Of a stretch of DNA of 64,000 nt, positions 1 to 11,007 are shown piece after piece; positions within the stretch are counted from its first letter, which is position 1; every line of letters starts with the position of its first letter. Under the pieces are notes generated by a model, which saw only the letters and a list, made by a program, of their open reading frames with translations, did no database searches and was not told the origin of the DNA. A program made the translations under genes and the position numbers. The stretch covers positions 113,209,088 through 113,273,087 of the forward strand of contig CM065300.1 in the NCBI GenBank assembly GCA_032871835.1, in the 5' to 3' direction. This DNA is from Dipteronia dyeriana (taxonomy: Eukaryota; Streptophyta; Magnoliopsida; Sapindales; Sapindaceae).

Positions 1-734
1 ATATACATAATAATATTATATATATTATTACATATATATTATATATATAATATTTTATTATTGTATATATATTATAGAATATTATTTTGTAATAGTTACA
101 TAATTATAAAATATTATATATTATAATATATAATATTTTATAGTAATATATATTATAATATTATATATATATATATATATTCTGGAATATCTTGTTCCGT
201 CCTGACTTAGTCATATCAAAGTACAATTAATAGTTTAAGAATTTTTTTAATATAAAAAAAAGTGAAAAATAAAATTAAAAACAAAAACAAAAAACAAAAA
301 ACAAACATTTGTATTTTTCAAATCTTTCACTTTTAACACTAATTTTGTTTTTCATTTTTTTTTTTTCGAAAATAAAATGAAAAACTATTAACGAACGCGT
401 TTTCGAAATCGTTTTTGAAAAATAAAATAAAAACGGACAGAAAAACAGCTGCAGGACAGGGCCTTAGGTTTTATAGTTTAGCAATATTTACTTTATGGTG
501 TTTTAGTTCTTACACTTAATTTGAAAAATTACTAATTAATAGCGAAACTGACCGAAGTTGAAGGACCAAGTGGAAACTTCGACGACGGTTTCAGGTCTTT
601 CATTTCTTCTGCACTGGGGAAGCAACCTCTAGTGACGAGGAAGAGACTCAAACTTTGATTTAGGTTTTAGGTTGTTTGTTCACAGAAGAGAGAGTAGTGA
701 GATTAGGGATTTAATTTGGGGATTTTCAAGAGGT
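1..734. other. AT-rich intergenic sequence, no gene
   Basis: Positions 1-180 are almost pure A/T with alternating TA runs. From 240 to 440 the sequence is poly(A)/poly(T)-rich. From 540 to 734 the composition is more balanced but shows no long reading frame or recognisable domain. This stretch may belong to the CACTA element whose right end lies at 1035, but its left terminus was not found. Confidence 0.6.
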
Positions 735-739
735 AAATA

Positions 740-1035
740 TATATAATATCAATTACCACGTCCCTCATTTGCCCGTGGTAATTACCAACATTATCTATTA
801 CGGGCATATAAAGACCCGTGGTAATTATAAACATATCCAATATGGACCTTAAATTGCCCGCGATTATTAAAAGTTATCCACCACGGGCATCTGAAGGCTG
901 GTGGCATAAATAATATTGACCATGGGCTTTTAAAGGTCTGTTGTTGTTATTGCTTTTCTAAAACTGGCCTAAGATGCTCGTGGTAGATGGCCTGCGGTAG
1001 ATGTCCCGTGTTAAAAAGCCCATTTTCTTGTACTG
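740..1035. mobile_element. CACTA (En/Spm) transposon, right-end remnant
   Basis: The right edge, read on the minus strand at 1035-1021, is CAGTACAAGAAAATG. This is one base from the canonical plant CACTA terminus CACTACAAGAAAATG. Inside it, about 765-1010 carries a cluster of subterminal motifs in both orientations built on GCCCGTGGTAATT / CCACGGGC, for example near 767, 798, 815, 882 and 1003. Such subterminal arrays are typical of CACTA elements, where they bind transposase. No transposase frame and no left terminus were found, so this is a fragment or a degraded non-autonomous copy. Sequence resembling the Copia-1 LTR begins directly to its right. Confidence 0.65.
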
Positions 1036-1785
1036 TAAATAGTAAAATAAAAAATAATTTATAAGGCTATTATATATAGCCTTGCCACCCAAGTCCATGA
1101 ATGAGCCTATATATTGTTTTTCCTATTTTATTAAATCCATTGGTCCTTAATAAAATGTCTAAATTGTAACTAGACCCATTCTTGCTAAAAGAAATAGGTC
1201 ATCATGCCTTGACACAATTCTAAATTGACCCATAAATTGGTCCGGTAGAATATATTAAGCGATTCATGTAAGTTCGTATGGATTGAGGATCTTGACGGAC
1301 TATCTAAATTTAAGCTTCAATAGACATAACCTAATCACAATCAACATACGATTCACTTAGGTCCGATCTATAAATTTTAGTTCATTCCACTAAATAACTA
1401 AAATTGAACTCTTAAATAAAGATAGAATAAGTTAATTGTTCTCATTCATACCCTAGACAATCTTAATAGAGATAGTGCATCATCGTGAAGAATACCAGTA
1501 ATCGCCAAGAGCTCATAGACCGCCTATAGCTCTTCTAGTTACCATATCTAAAATATGACCACATTTTGAACTTGGATATTTTGACTTGTCCAGAAGCCAT
1601 ATTTCAATGGACACTATTGAAAACTTAACGTTAAGATTTAATATCCATTACATCAAAACATCTATATGATGATATTCTACTCACATTTAATAATTGGAGC
1701 AACGATGTCCATATCTATAAATAATGTCCTCTTTCGATTAACAAATGAATATCACCAAACTATTGAGGATAGAATATGCAATATA
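1036..1785 (-). mobile_element. Copia-1-family LTR fragment
   Basis: The segment is collinear with 31110-31860 and 38370-39130 inside the two Copia-1 LTRs. It shares the 'GCCTTGCC.CCCAA' block, the 'GACCCATTCTT' block, the 'TTGGTCCGGTAGAATATAT' block and the stretch leading to 'AACTATTGAGGATAGA'. Similarity stops near 1785. It is visibly more diverged than the two Copia-1 LTRs are from each other, so it is an older truncated copy. It probably follows the minus-strand orientation of Copia-1. Confidence 0.75.
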
Positions 1786-2122
1786 AATAAAGAGCATTTT
1801 GTTATGGAATCAAGTCAACACAAATCTAAAACTAAACAATCTCCCCCTTTGGTCGTTCCATGATAAAACCTCAACCTCACTATATAATGCTCACTCAAAC
1901 ATTCTAAAAAATGATTACATTCACACATCCTCACATTTAAAAGAGATCCCAAGACTAAAATTTCTTTAACAATTCATGAGTCTTCAAAAATCCCTTATTT
2001 GGTCAACTAAGCACTTGAGAGAAAACAAGAACACATCTTCTACATAGAAGATTGGTGAGATATATTCATAAACACACAAACTCCCTATATCAACATCTTA
2101 ATGAAAAATATCTCTTCTTAAT
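1786..2122. other. Unassigned spacer
   Basis: AT-rich sequence between the Copia-1-like LTR fragment and a SIRE-like LTR. No domain, repeat or promoter could be recognised. Confidence 0.5.
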
Positions 2123-2407
2123 TGAAATTTCCTAAGATGGATATTTAGCAACCTAGAGGGGGTGTAAATAGGTTGGATCTAATTTCAACAACCTTTTTCG
2201 GCCTTTGATTGTTGCACAAACAAACTATCAAAGCACTCTTCAGAGCAAACGCTGAAAAGCTCACAAGATGGTTAGTAGTAACAGATATAAAAGATATAGC
2301 AATTTAGAGAAACTACTATAATTTAAAGTAAATGAATTCAATAAAATAAAACCAACACAATGTTTTTTTTTAACGTGGTAAAACCTCAAAATTAGAGGAA
2401 ACAACCT

Positions 2408-2464
2408 ACTGGTTGATTTAACAACCACTGGTTGATTTAACAACCACTGGTTGATTTAACAACT
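2408..2464. repeat. 19-bp tandem repeat, three units
   Basis: The unit ACTGGTTGATTTAACAACC occurs three times head to tail, with one mismatch in the last copy. Each unit contains the near-palindrome GTTGATTTAACAAC. It lies inside the SIRE-0 LTR. Confidence 0.9.
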
Positions 2465-2594
2465 ACTGACAACACTTTCTTTCAGTACTTGGTAGAATGT
2501 ACATCCTCAAGCGATCAATACAAATGATCCACCCTATTGGATCGTCCTATTCTAACCTACCATCAAGCCTTTTACTAGTGAGAGACTTGCTTTC

Positions 2595-2725
2595 TTTCTC
2601 AACTATCTGGATCACCCCGATCCTAGCCAAGACTCCATTGCTTAGCTATCCGGATCACCCCAAACCTAGCTAAGACTTCCTTGCTTAACTATCAGGATTC
2701 TCACAATCCTAGGTAAGATTTCTTG
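2595..2725. repeat. Imperfect tandem repeat of about 50 bp in a SIRE-like LTR
   Basis: About three diverged units follow the pattern 'AACTATC.GGATCACCCC..CCTAGC.AAGACT'. They start near 2602, 2647 and 2696. Confidence 0.6.
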
Positions 2726-2787
2726 GTCTAGTAAGAGCTTCACACTCAAACAAGAGACTTCCATCTTTTGTAAGGCAATGATCTAAG

Positions 2788-4488
2788 TGTTAGTGTTTAT
2801 GCCTTAAAGCTTGTAATATGTAAACATTATAAAAACATGAATAAAAGAAGTTAGTTTCTCATTATATAAATATTGATTTATTAAAATTTGTACGCTTATA
2901 TCATGTGTGTAAAACATTTATGATTGCAGGATATAATCTCATGTTAAGTATATGAGTGTCATATATAGAAGGATTGAGTTTGAGGTATGCAATCTAACGA
3001 GTCTGTAAAGAGCAAATAAAGTAGGGTACTTCATTTTTGGTTAATCTATAGTTAAGGTCTATTCCGTAATGTAGAGTGGTCTTATCCCAGACTACTCATG
3101 TAGTGTCGTGGGAACACATAAACTTTATATGCTGAAATCATATAGGACAAGGCCATGGCCACGATATATATGAATCTCTCACCAAGGTCCGTTAAATGAA
3201 GAGATTCATATATATTGATAAATGATGGTTGTATATGGGTGATCTTAATTCTGAGTGTCTTACTGACTCCTTCAGGTTGGATAGTGACTTTTGATACACC
3301 ATGGGTGAGATCAGAGTAATATTCCCCAATCAATAACTCTGTATCTCAGAGTCATAGTTTAGTTTGTGGCTGGGAAGGTTCGCACACAGTAGAGGAGTCC
3401 ACTTCTTCTTGTGAGAAGTAGAGGAGTAGTTCCTTTAAGGGTTGACTCGAGGCTTGAACAATTAAGAATGCTCTCCTTCTACTGTAATGGAAGACATGAT
3501 ATAACCGTTTATTAAAGAATCAATGGTACTTAAAGGAAAAGATATAATTAAAGAGGTTTAACAGACTTTATGACCTTACTCTAATTATGGACTAGTCGTG
3601 GAGGATCATATCATATGTATTAGCTATATCGATGACACTAAGATTTTAGTCTTTGTAATACATCTGCAGTTTCGAGAGTGTAGCCTTGGGTTTTTAGTGG
3701 AGTAACTTAGAGGTTAATAATCTTAAAATATTAAATGAAGAGATTTATTAATATTTCTAAGTATTATTGGAGCTCAAAACTGTGGGTCCATTAGGTCCCC
3801 TAGCTAGGCCTTTATGATTATTGACAATAAGGGTCACAGTTAAATTAATTGGTTAGTCCAATTAATTATGTTACAAAAGTTACACGAATAAATTCAGGGA
3901 ACTAATTAAATAATAATATTATTTGATTAGTATATTAATAATTGAATTATATTAATAATTACGAATTATTAAATTATATAATTATTAATTGGAGGTTACA
4001 GGTTCAAACCATGACTAATACAAAAGGATTAAAAATAATAAGATTATTTTAATCCGAGAGGTCACAGGTTCAAGTCCTAGTGGTGACCAAATTAAAATCG
4101 GATTTAGAATCCTATTTTGACTTGGATTACTAAACCCTAGGATCCTGATATATAAATAGATACATATCAGGAAACAAAAGTAAGCAACCTAAAACCTAAT
4201 ACAGAGAGAGAGGGTGAAGTAATGAGAAAAAAAAGGTTTTTTTTTTGTTTTTCTTGTAGAACCCAGCCAAACTCAAAAAAAGGGGACAAAGTGTTGTCTA
4301 CTTGTTCTTCTATAACCTCCATCTAGTCCTGTCTATATCCCTCACGTGCCCATACATAAGTTATCAGATCGCGGGTCATAGCTTAGAAGGCTTGATCGGT
4401 TAAGAAAATATGTTTTCTAAAGGAAAAGTTTCGAAACCTATATATTTTCTACTACTCAATTTTTATCAAAACCAATTTTTTCCTTACG
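2788..4488 (+). mobile_element. Copia-2-family solo LTR with CTAAG target duplication
   Basis: The start TGTTAGTGTTTATGCC matches the Copia-2 LTR starts TGTTAAGGTTTATGCC (42468) and TGTTGGGGTTTATGCC (49889). Collinear diverged blocks continue through 'GAGTGTCATATA', 'GCAATCTAA.GAGTC', 'AGCAAATAAAG..GGGT', 'CTCCTTCAGGTT' and 'TGGGTCCATTAGGT'. The right end is 'TTCCTTACG', close to the Copia-2 LTR end 'TTCCAACA' if the final CA decayed to CG. It is flanked on both sides by CTAAG (2783-2787 and 4489-4493). No internal retroelement sequence is present, so it is a solo LTR left by LTR-LTR recombination. Confidence 0.7.
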
Positions 4489-5042
4489 CTAAGTGCAATG
4501 CAAACGTGCAAATATGAAGCAAAACACAAGCAAATAGAGCATGTAGATCAAATATACTCTATGAAAAATTAGTATGCCACAAATCATGCTAACAAGCAAA
4601 TGTAACTAATTCTTATGAACAAGTGATAGGGAATCTAGATTAGGCATTCAAAAATCGTTCACAATGATATCTAGAGACCTAAACATGTCAATCAAAGCGA
4701 GAATAACAAGTTTGAAACAAAAGGCACATAACTAGCTTTGAAATCAATTGTTCAAATCAACACTTGAAATTATCAACATATTCAATCAAATAAGAACTAA
4801 ATTTAAATAATAGAAATCAACAATCAAGAACAAGGATACAAAGTTTTCTAGATTCAAGTTCATGTTCATCAAAATTAGCTAAAATGATATTCAATAAAAA
4901 ACACAAGAGCTAATTTCAAAAATCACTCTAAATAGAATCCAAATCATTCTCATCAAATTTCATAATCAAATCAAGAGATGCAACAAGTTGATCACAAGAA
5001 AAATGTAAAGAAGATGAGTAACTTATAAAAAATGAACACACA
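4489..5042 (-). mobile_element. SIRE-like LTR, right part (SIRE-0), A-rich
   Basis: The sequence resumes from the target site of the solo LTR. It is purine-rich on the plus strand, with many CAAATCA / AATCAA tracts, and has no reading frame. It is assigned to the LTR begun at 2123 only because the solo LTR and its CTAAG duplication sit between them. Confidence 0.4.
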
Positions 5043-5719
5043 TTGAAGATCAAATCAAAAAGAAAATTTTGAAAATTATTTATTGGAGGTTGCAGGTTCA
5101 AATCATGAATGAGACAAAGATAAAATAATTAGATTATTTTATCCTTTACTAAGTCTAGTATTTAAGTCTAAGTCAACTAGGGTTAAGTGGGAGTTAAAAT
5201 CCTACTTTACCTAGGACATTTAAATACTAATTATTCTTTTAAATATATAAAGGTATATCTGGAAAAATCTATGTATCTGGTTTTAAATATATATAGATAT
5301 ATTTGCATAACCAGAAAATAGACTAATTGTGAATTAGTGAACCAAATAGATAGAGCAAGAAAACCTAGAGAGTCTAGGCTTAAAATTCGTTCGAGCAAAG
5401 AAAAAAAAGTATTTTTCTTCCACTTGTGCGGTCGAACTCATCAAGAAGAAAAATAAGTTTTTCTTCAAGCCTCTGTATCCTCCTTTATGTTCCTTGAAGA
5501 TTGTGAAGCACCCACACGTAGTTGCCCAATCGTGGGGCATAGCGAGGAAGAATTGGTGGTATGAAATCGGAATAAAAGCTTAAAGAAACGAAGGATTAGG
5601 TCTTCAAGGGTATAACCTAATTCTCTTTATATATTCTTATATATTGTATACGGCTTACAAGTTGCATACAAAAATTTAGACCCCTTTTTCGCTGCACAAT
5701 ATAATTCTGGGTTCCTACA
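5043..5719 (+). mobile_element. Truncated Copia-2-family LTR (3' part)
   Basis: It begins at 'ATTGGAGGTTGCAGGTTCAA', a block also present in the solo LTR near 3988. It continues through 'TTCTTCAAGCCTCTGTATCC' and 'CACCCACACGTAGTTGCCCA', matching the Copia-2 3' LTR at 51440-51510. It ends near 5719 with 'TGGGTTCCTACA', like the Copia-2 LTR end. The 5' part is missing. It duplicates the last part of the neighbouring solo LTR, so the two come from separate insertions or one rearranged locus. Confidence 0.65.
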
Positions 5720-6607
5720 CGCGAGGATAAGGTTAGAGATGATACCTTATTGGTGGGTCTTTGTTGGAGGTGGAAGTGGGGCATGCTTACGACTCTTGTT
5801 GACTTTCTTCTTCTTTGCTTTATTAGGATTTTGCTTCTTAACATTGGGACATGAATTTCTTTGACCCATCTAAAGTCTCTCTTTTCTTGGAAGTGAAGAA
5901 ACTTATTTGATTATTGCATCAATTTCTTGCTTAGCCTTTACAATCTCCGCAAGGTGGTCAATATCCTTTTACTTCATTATCTCCAAAGCCTTGTCCCTTA
6001 TTTCAATCTTGGCTTGCATTATCGGTTTTTTTTTACAAAATCCTCTTTGATATCTCAAAATCCTTTAAGGGTGTACTATTTTCATCTTTAAGGCTCTTCA
6101 TTTGCACTTATAACTACTTGTTCTTGTCAACAACTTCCTCCATCTTTTTTCAAAGTAAGCCATTCTCCTATAGTAAGCCATTCTCCTATTTGAGCGATTT
6201 AATTTCAAGTGTGAGCTTCTTGTTTCCTTGTTCAAGTTCATAAACTTTCACCCTTTTTAAAGCTTTCTTGCCCTATAACTCCTTCTTCATGTGCTGCAAC
6301 TCCTTCCTATAATCTTCACTCATTCTTCTTTTTGTCGGGAAATTTCCACTAACTTCTCTTGAAGTGCATCATTCTCCTTCTTTAATAGTTCCATCGGCAA
6401 CATTAATTCCTTACCGACACTTATCAATTTTGTGCTCACCTTTACCAAGATTTTGTTAGAGGGTTATTCTTCCCTAGATTGGTATGAGACTTCCTTGTAG
6501 CTTTGGTGATTTATGCCTTTACTGAAGGTGTTGAAACTTTCTTCAAAAATGGACTCTTTTTCTAAGTCTGGCCAACTAGGTAGCACATATTTGTTAAAGT
6601 TTTGCTC
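5720..6607 (-). pseudogene. Decayed SIRE-like gag (coiled-coil and basic region)
   Basis: Read on the minus strand with several frame changes, the segment encodes first an ATWPDLEKES-like stretch near 6590. It matches the ATW-plus-acidic segment that follows the gag zinc knuckle in SIRE-4 (ATWSHDNSSDNE). Next comes a heptad-rich E/K/L region (6480-5900), for example ELLKKENDALQEKLVEISRQ. Last is a basic lysine-rich tail (5860-5770) ending in HAPLPPPTK, comparable to the KKKRRSKAKKK segment of SIRE-4. There are many stops and frameshifts, and no knuckle or UBN2 domain remains. Confidence 0.6.
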
Positions 6608-8359
6608 GTTGCCTTATGCGATGATATAATTTATGACAACCATCATGCATGAGCTCTTTATTTTCCTAAACAAAATATCTAGACCGTGGCAGAATTCCCT
6701 TTATTTTCCAACAACTTAAGGGATGAAATTGTATAGGCTTGAGTAGAATATCTAAATTACAGAGGCCATAAATTACACCTCATATCTAACTACGTTGAGA
6801 TCCTAATATATTCAGAAAGCCCAACATGTCTAGTTTTCAAAATATTTTACTGATTGCAATTCCGATTTTCTAGAGGAAGTTATATATGTTTGAGTAACTG
6901 GATTGCAATTCCATACCAGTGTGCAAGGCGAACAATAAGGTGACTAACCCTCACTTTCCTCACTACTAGCCTCAACCTCTGCCTAAACTTCGCAAAAGGT
7001 AAGGTGGCCTCAGAGGTGACAATTCTACTCGCCTCAACACTCGTCTCAAAGCATGTAGAGGACAAACTTGCTCTTTCACCTCAATAACGTGATCTAGCCT
7101 CCCCACACTCTAAATACACCTTTTCTTCTCTCTTCATAATTTTATAGCCGCTCTTCATTTCCTTCATCATTTTTTTCATTCCAAAAGAGGGATAGGAGCT
7201 TCCAAGAGCATCCATGGAGGTTTCCCTCCATAGACGTCTCTCTATCACACCTCCTTCCTATCAACCATCCATTTGAGAGTAGATTGCAAGGAGAAAGGAG
7301 TGGTCTTTGAAATTTTTTTAAGCCAAGCATGGAAATGAGGTCTTGGAGGTATTTCTACAAGGGTTGTATCTCATTTATCTCATCTCTTTATATTTCTTAT
7401 TTTCTTAAAAGTGTAATCCTAACTTAGGAGTACTTGTAAACCTACACTTTGCAATTTATATATGATTATTCTTATAATCATTTGAGTCTTGTTTGATTCC
7501 TGCTATAAATATGAATTATACTCATGTTGTGAATTTCATGTGTATGGATAATTGGAAATTTATATTAATTCATGATTGGGATATATTTTAGGATTAGATT
7601 AATTAAGCATCACATGATTGTATGTGTGTTGGTGGATTATTTGAAATGCCTTATTAGGATCAATTTGGATGTATGAGAATTAGTTAGGGATGTGTCTTTA
7701 GAAGGGCCTTTCCGGGTATGATCTTGGCTAATAGCTCTCAAGAGTGGAAAAAACTTGTTTGATACATGATTTGCTAAAATAGTTTTTGGTTATATGTTCT
7801 TGATCAAGAAGGGTTCTTCAACAATTTCTCACTCTAGGGGTTCTTGGTGAGTTATGGTTGGAGACGAATTTGCTATATCCCCCTTTGGAATTTTTATCCA
7901 AGTCATTAAACCTAACATTGCTATCTACTTTACCGAGCTAATATTAGAGCTCAATTTGCCAAAGTCTTGTAGAATAGTTCACAAATTTCGATTGCGGTTT
8001 CGTGCTCGTAAGGCTTTTCAACACACTCTTCAACCCTAAGCTAAAATGAATGGCTACCCTAAGTTGGATTTAGGCTAGAACAAACCCTTGATTTGAGCGG
8101 ATATGCCTAATACCTAACAATCTAATAGATGAGCATTAATGTATAGTAAACTTATTAACCCTTGTGTGGTCATTCTCATTCATCTCTCCAAGCCACTCTT
8201 ATTTTCATAACTTAGAGTGTTTGCCTTTAGGAGTAGATTAACTTAATTAGGAGTAGTGTCATTTAGAAAGGTAAACACCTAGTTAAATTTCTAACTTCTG
8301 TTTTCTTTTTTACTTTCATTTGTTTTTTTTTTGGCACAACTACACAGTACATACTTCAA
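6608..8359. other. 1.75 kb without a recognised gene
   Basis: Only short open frames of about 60 codons on both strands are present, and none shows a known domain. About 7380-7700 is T-rich and intron-like in composition. The sequence could be old transposon or unique host sequence; nothing decides between these. Confidence 0.5.
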
Positions 8360-8512
8360 TATAGTTCCTAATTTTTAATTGGTTTATTTTGTTGACAACC
8401 ACAATTGGGTATTATATATGTAAGGGCAGTTTAGGTCATTCTTGTTCATGACCAAGTTCAAGCTCAAAAGGTATATCAAAGGTTGCTTAACTCTTTGAAG
8501 AGATTTAGTTAC

Positions 8513-8545
8513 ACACACACAAACACACACACACACATACACACA
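8513..8545. repeat. (AC)n microsatellite in SIRE-1 LTR
   Basis: Interrupted CA/AC dinucleotide run. The equivalent site in the other LTR copy (41018-41047) is also an AC run with fewer interruptions. Confidence 0.9.
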
Positions 8546-8933
8546 CACTTCATTCTTATTCTAGCATGTTCATTTTGCATTGTGCCTTAGTAACTTTTTT
8601 GTGTGCATTCCATTGTGTGCTTAGTGTGTTAGTTTTTCTTTTTAGCAACCCCATACAAGGTAGTAAGAGGATAATTACACGGGTAGGCTACCTACTTAGC
8701 ACCCGCACTTCTAGGTCTGATGTCTCTTTGTCCAGTGTTTTGTGTGGGCACATCACTGGCACTACACTGGTAATACACGGGCAGGTACTCACACAGTACC
8801 AACGTAATGGGCTTGGAAGGTTTTTTAGAGTCCCAATGCATGAGCATAACCATAGGTAGTGTGTGGGTCCTACCCACGCGTTGCGCTGTCTTAGGGTAGT
8901 TTCCGGTTTTCTTCTGCTTCGTTTTTTCTCACA

Positions 8934-8942
8934 CTATATATT
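8934..8942 (+). promoter_or_regulatory. Putative TATA box of SIRE-1 LTR
   Basis: CTATATATT is followed by a pyrimidine-rich start region ('CATCTTCTTCTCTCAAACTTC'). The same arrangement is conserved in the 3' LTR copy at 41438-41446. The position, in the middle of the LTR on the coding strand, fits a U3/R boundary. Confidence 0.45.
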
Positions 8943-9876
8943 CATCTTCTTCTCTCAAACTTCAGCCTAGGAGTCTAGAATTCATTGTTTTCATGAGAGA
9001 AAGTAATTCCATTATGAGAGAGACGCCCAAGAAGTGATCTTTACTTAACCAAACTTCCATCCGTCAGCATCTAGCATCTCACAAGCATCATCTCATCATG
9101 GATTCTTCATGCGTTCATTGACCAGGTAACTTGAACTTGCCCTAATCCTTTATTACATCTCTTTGCATCTCCATGGTTCTTGTTTTGCTTAGGTTTAGTT
9201 CTTTTAAGTGAATTTTATTCATGTCTTTATTTTTAATTGCATTTATAACATGATTGGGTTGTTGTTTATTGGTTGAAGACATTGATTAATGATAGCTAGG
9301 ATTGGTGACCATTTTGCCCTTTTAGCTAAATCTATTTGTATTTGTATTTAGATAATTGATATCTAGGATTTTGCATTTATTGCCATATTTAAATCCTTAG
9401 ATAAGCTTAAATGTGTTGACCTATCATTTTTGCATCTATAATATTTCCATATATTCATATAGATTGCATTTTCTCTTCATTAGTGGTTAAGCTTTGGGAC
9501 TAAGTGTTTAGTGCACAAGCTTGTTGGTAAAAGTTCACTATTACATGGCCGTTGGGTAGAGTGAAAGGGTTAGTAAACGTAAATGGTGTGACAGGAGATC
9601 AACCTAGGTTGTAAACTTTCATTCAAGTAGTGGATTTTATGGATCATGTGTGACTAAGTGGTTAGCCCGTGAGTTTTTCCCAGTTAAAGGGTTTCTCACA
9701 TAAATAAAACACTTGTGTTTTTTATGTTTTATGCTTAATTTTGTTTAATTGAATGCTTAAGAATATGGGATAGTTTCATTAACATTTATTATTTGAAAAA
9801 TTGGTAATCAATCTAATTAAAACATATTCACTCCCCCTCTAGGTTAGTTTTGACATACACTGTAAGGGAATTTCAA

Positions 9877-9890
9877 TTGGTATCCGAGCC
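9877..9890 (+). other. Primer-binding site of SIRE-1 (initiator Met-tRNA)
   Basis: TTGGTATCCGAGCC lies one base after the LTR end. It matches the consensus TGGTATCAGAGC, complementary to plant initiator-methionine tRNA, with one or two mismatches. Confidence 0.8.
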
Positions 9891-9997
9891 GCTGTCTAGA
9901 CATACTTAGGTGATCCATGATTTGTGTGTGTCTTGCATTTTGCATTTTGTTTTTTGCATTTCGTTTGCACTCATTTCATTCATAAACCCCAAACACT

Positions 9998-10949
9998 ATG
10001 AGTGGGAACGGTGGAGGAACTAGGGGAGCTTCAAGCACAAGACCTCCTTTGCTGAATGGGTGAATTCTTCTTCATGGAAGGGCAAGATGGAGTCCTGTCT
10101 TTGGCAAATAGAAGACTGTATTTGGATGGAATTTGAAGATGGATAAAATCTTTCGAATATGACCAATGATGATGTAGATGAAGTTCTCAAGCCTAAGTCT
10201 CAATGGAGCACATAAGAGTTTGAAGCATCCAAGTGGAACAACAAGAAAATGCATGTCATTCTTTGTGCCATGGATGATAATTAATATGAGTTGATACGAA
10301 CCAATAGGAATGCATAGAAGGCATGTGAGATTTTATAGACTGCTTATGAAGGAACTAAAGTGGTCAAGGATTCCAAGCTCTAAGTCCTACAGATGCAATT
10401 TAAGGTGATTAGAAAGGAGGAGCATGAGTTTTTCAGTGACTTTCAAGTGATGTTGATGGACATTTTCATTCAAAGCCATCAATTAGGTGACTCTTATTCA
10501 GATAGAAGAATCAAGCAAAAGATTATGAGGCCACTTCTATGAAGGTTAGAATCCAAGGTAACGGATCTTGAATAGAATAGTCACTACAAGAATATAAAGC
10601 CAAGTAAGGTCATTGGAAGACTTCTAGCTTATGAGTCTACGTGGACTTCTATACCTACACCTCCAAAAGAGGAAAAAAGTATTACATTAAAGACTTCCAA
10701 GGTTGAAAAGAAAGAGGAATACTCAGATGGGGAGATGGCTATCATGGTTAAAAGATTCAAGAAATTCATGAAGTTTGGGAAGAAGGGATTTGGTTCTAAG
10801 GGAAAGGAAGTGAAGAAGAATACCCCTTTCGTGAAGGGTGAAAGATCACAAGAGAATGACTCTAAGAAGGGCATTCAATGCTACAAATGAAGTGACTTTG
10901 GTCACATCTCCCTGTAGTGTGTAAATTTGAAAAAGACGAAGAAAGGTAT
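9998..10949 (+). pseudogene. SIRE-1 gag, interrupted
   Basis: The frame starts with ATG at 9998 (MSGNGGG..., then a RPPLLNG block), about 110 bases after the primer site. A UBN2-type copia gag domain follows, with recognisable pieces such as KGKMESCLWQ, EFEASKWNNKKMH and QLGDSYSDRRIKQKI. Next is an acidic-to-basic stretch EEYSDGEMAIMVKRFKKFMK near 10720. Last is a damaged zinc knuckle (CYK*SDFGHISL*C) near 10885 in which two codons are stops, one at the second cysteine. Gag packages element RNA into virus-like particles. Many in-frame stops (about a dozen) and at least one frame change make it non-functional. The frame is cut at 10949 by SIRE-2. Confidence 0.8.
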
Positions 10950-10985
10950 TGAAAATTCCCTAAAGCGTGTGTCTAATAACCTAGA

Positions 10986-11007
10986 GGGGGGGGGGGGGGG
11001 GGGGGGG
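10986..11007 (+). repeat. Poly-G tract, 22 bases
   Basis: An uninterrupted G run follows 'CTAGA'. The equivalent sites are G6 in the other SIRE-2 LTR (near 16032), G7 in SIRE-3 (near 41706) and G5 in SIRE-0. Confidence 0.95.

Larger units (their letters stand above)
2123..2787 (-). mobile_element. SIRE-like LTR, left part (SIRE-0)
   Basis: It starts TGAAATTTCCTAAG and reaches 'AACCTAGAGGGGG' about 35 bases later. This matches the low-coordinate end of the SIRE-2 LTRs at 10950 and 15997, which read TGAAAATTCCCTAAAG then 'AACCTAGAGGGG'. Like those, it would be the 3' end of an LTR on the minus strand. It is interrupted at 2788 by a copia solo LTR and resumes at 4489. The minus-strand gag remnant at 5720-6607 may be its internal region. 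Confidence 0.6.
8360..9875 (+). mobile_element. SIRE-1 5' LTR
   Basis: The start TATAGTTCCTAATTTTTAATTGG corresponds to TGTAGTTCCTCATTTTTAATTGA at 40866, the 3' LTR copy, with the initial TG mutated to TA. Both copies share the stretch to 'CTCAAGCTCAAA', an AC microsatellite (8513-8545; 41018-41047), 'CTAGCATG.T.ATTTTGCATTG' and the TATA region. The LTR ends 'GGGAATTTCA' at 9875, directly before a primer-binding site. The CT-rich segment 'CTCCCCCTCTAGGTTAG' near 9833 is typical of SIRE-like LTR ends. Length is about 1.52 kb. Confidence 0.8.

Noticed and set aside
10589..10603. CACTACAAGAATATA, resembling a CACTA transposon terminus
   Set aside because: It lies within the SIRE-1 gag frame, at a position expected from gag alignment, with no subterminal repeats or partner end.
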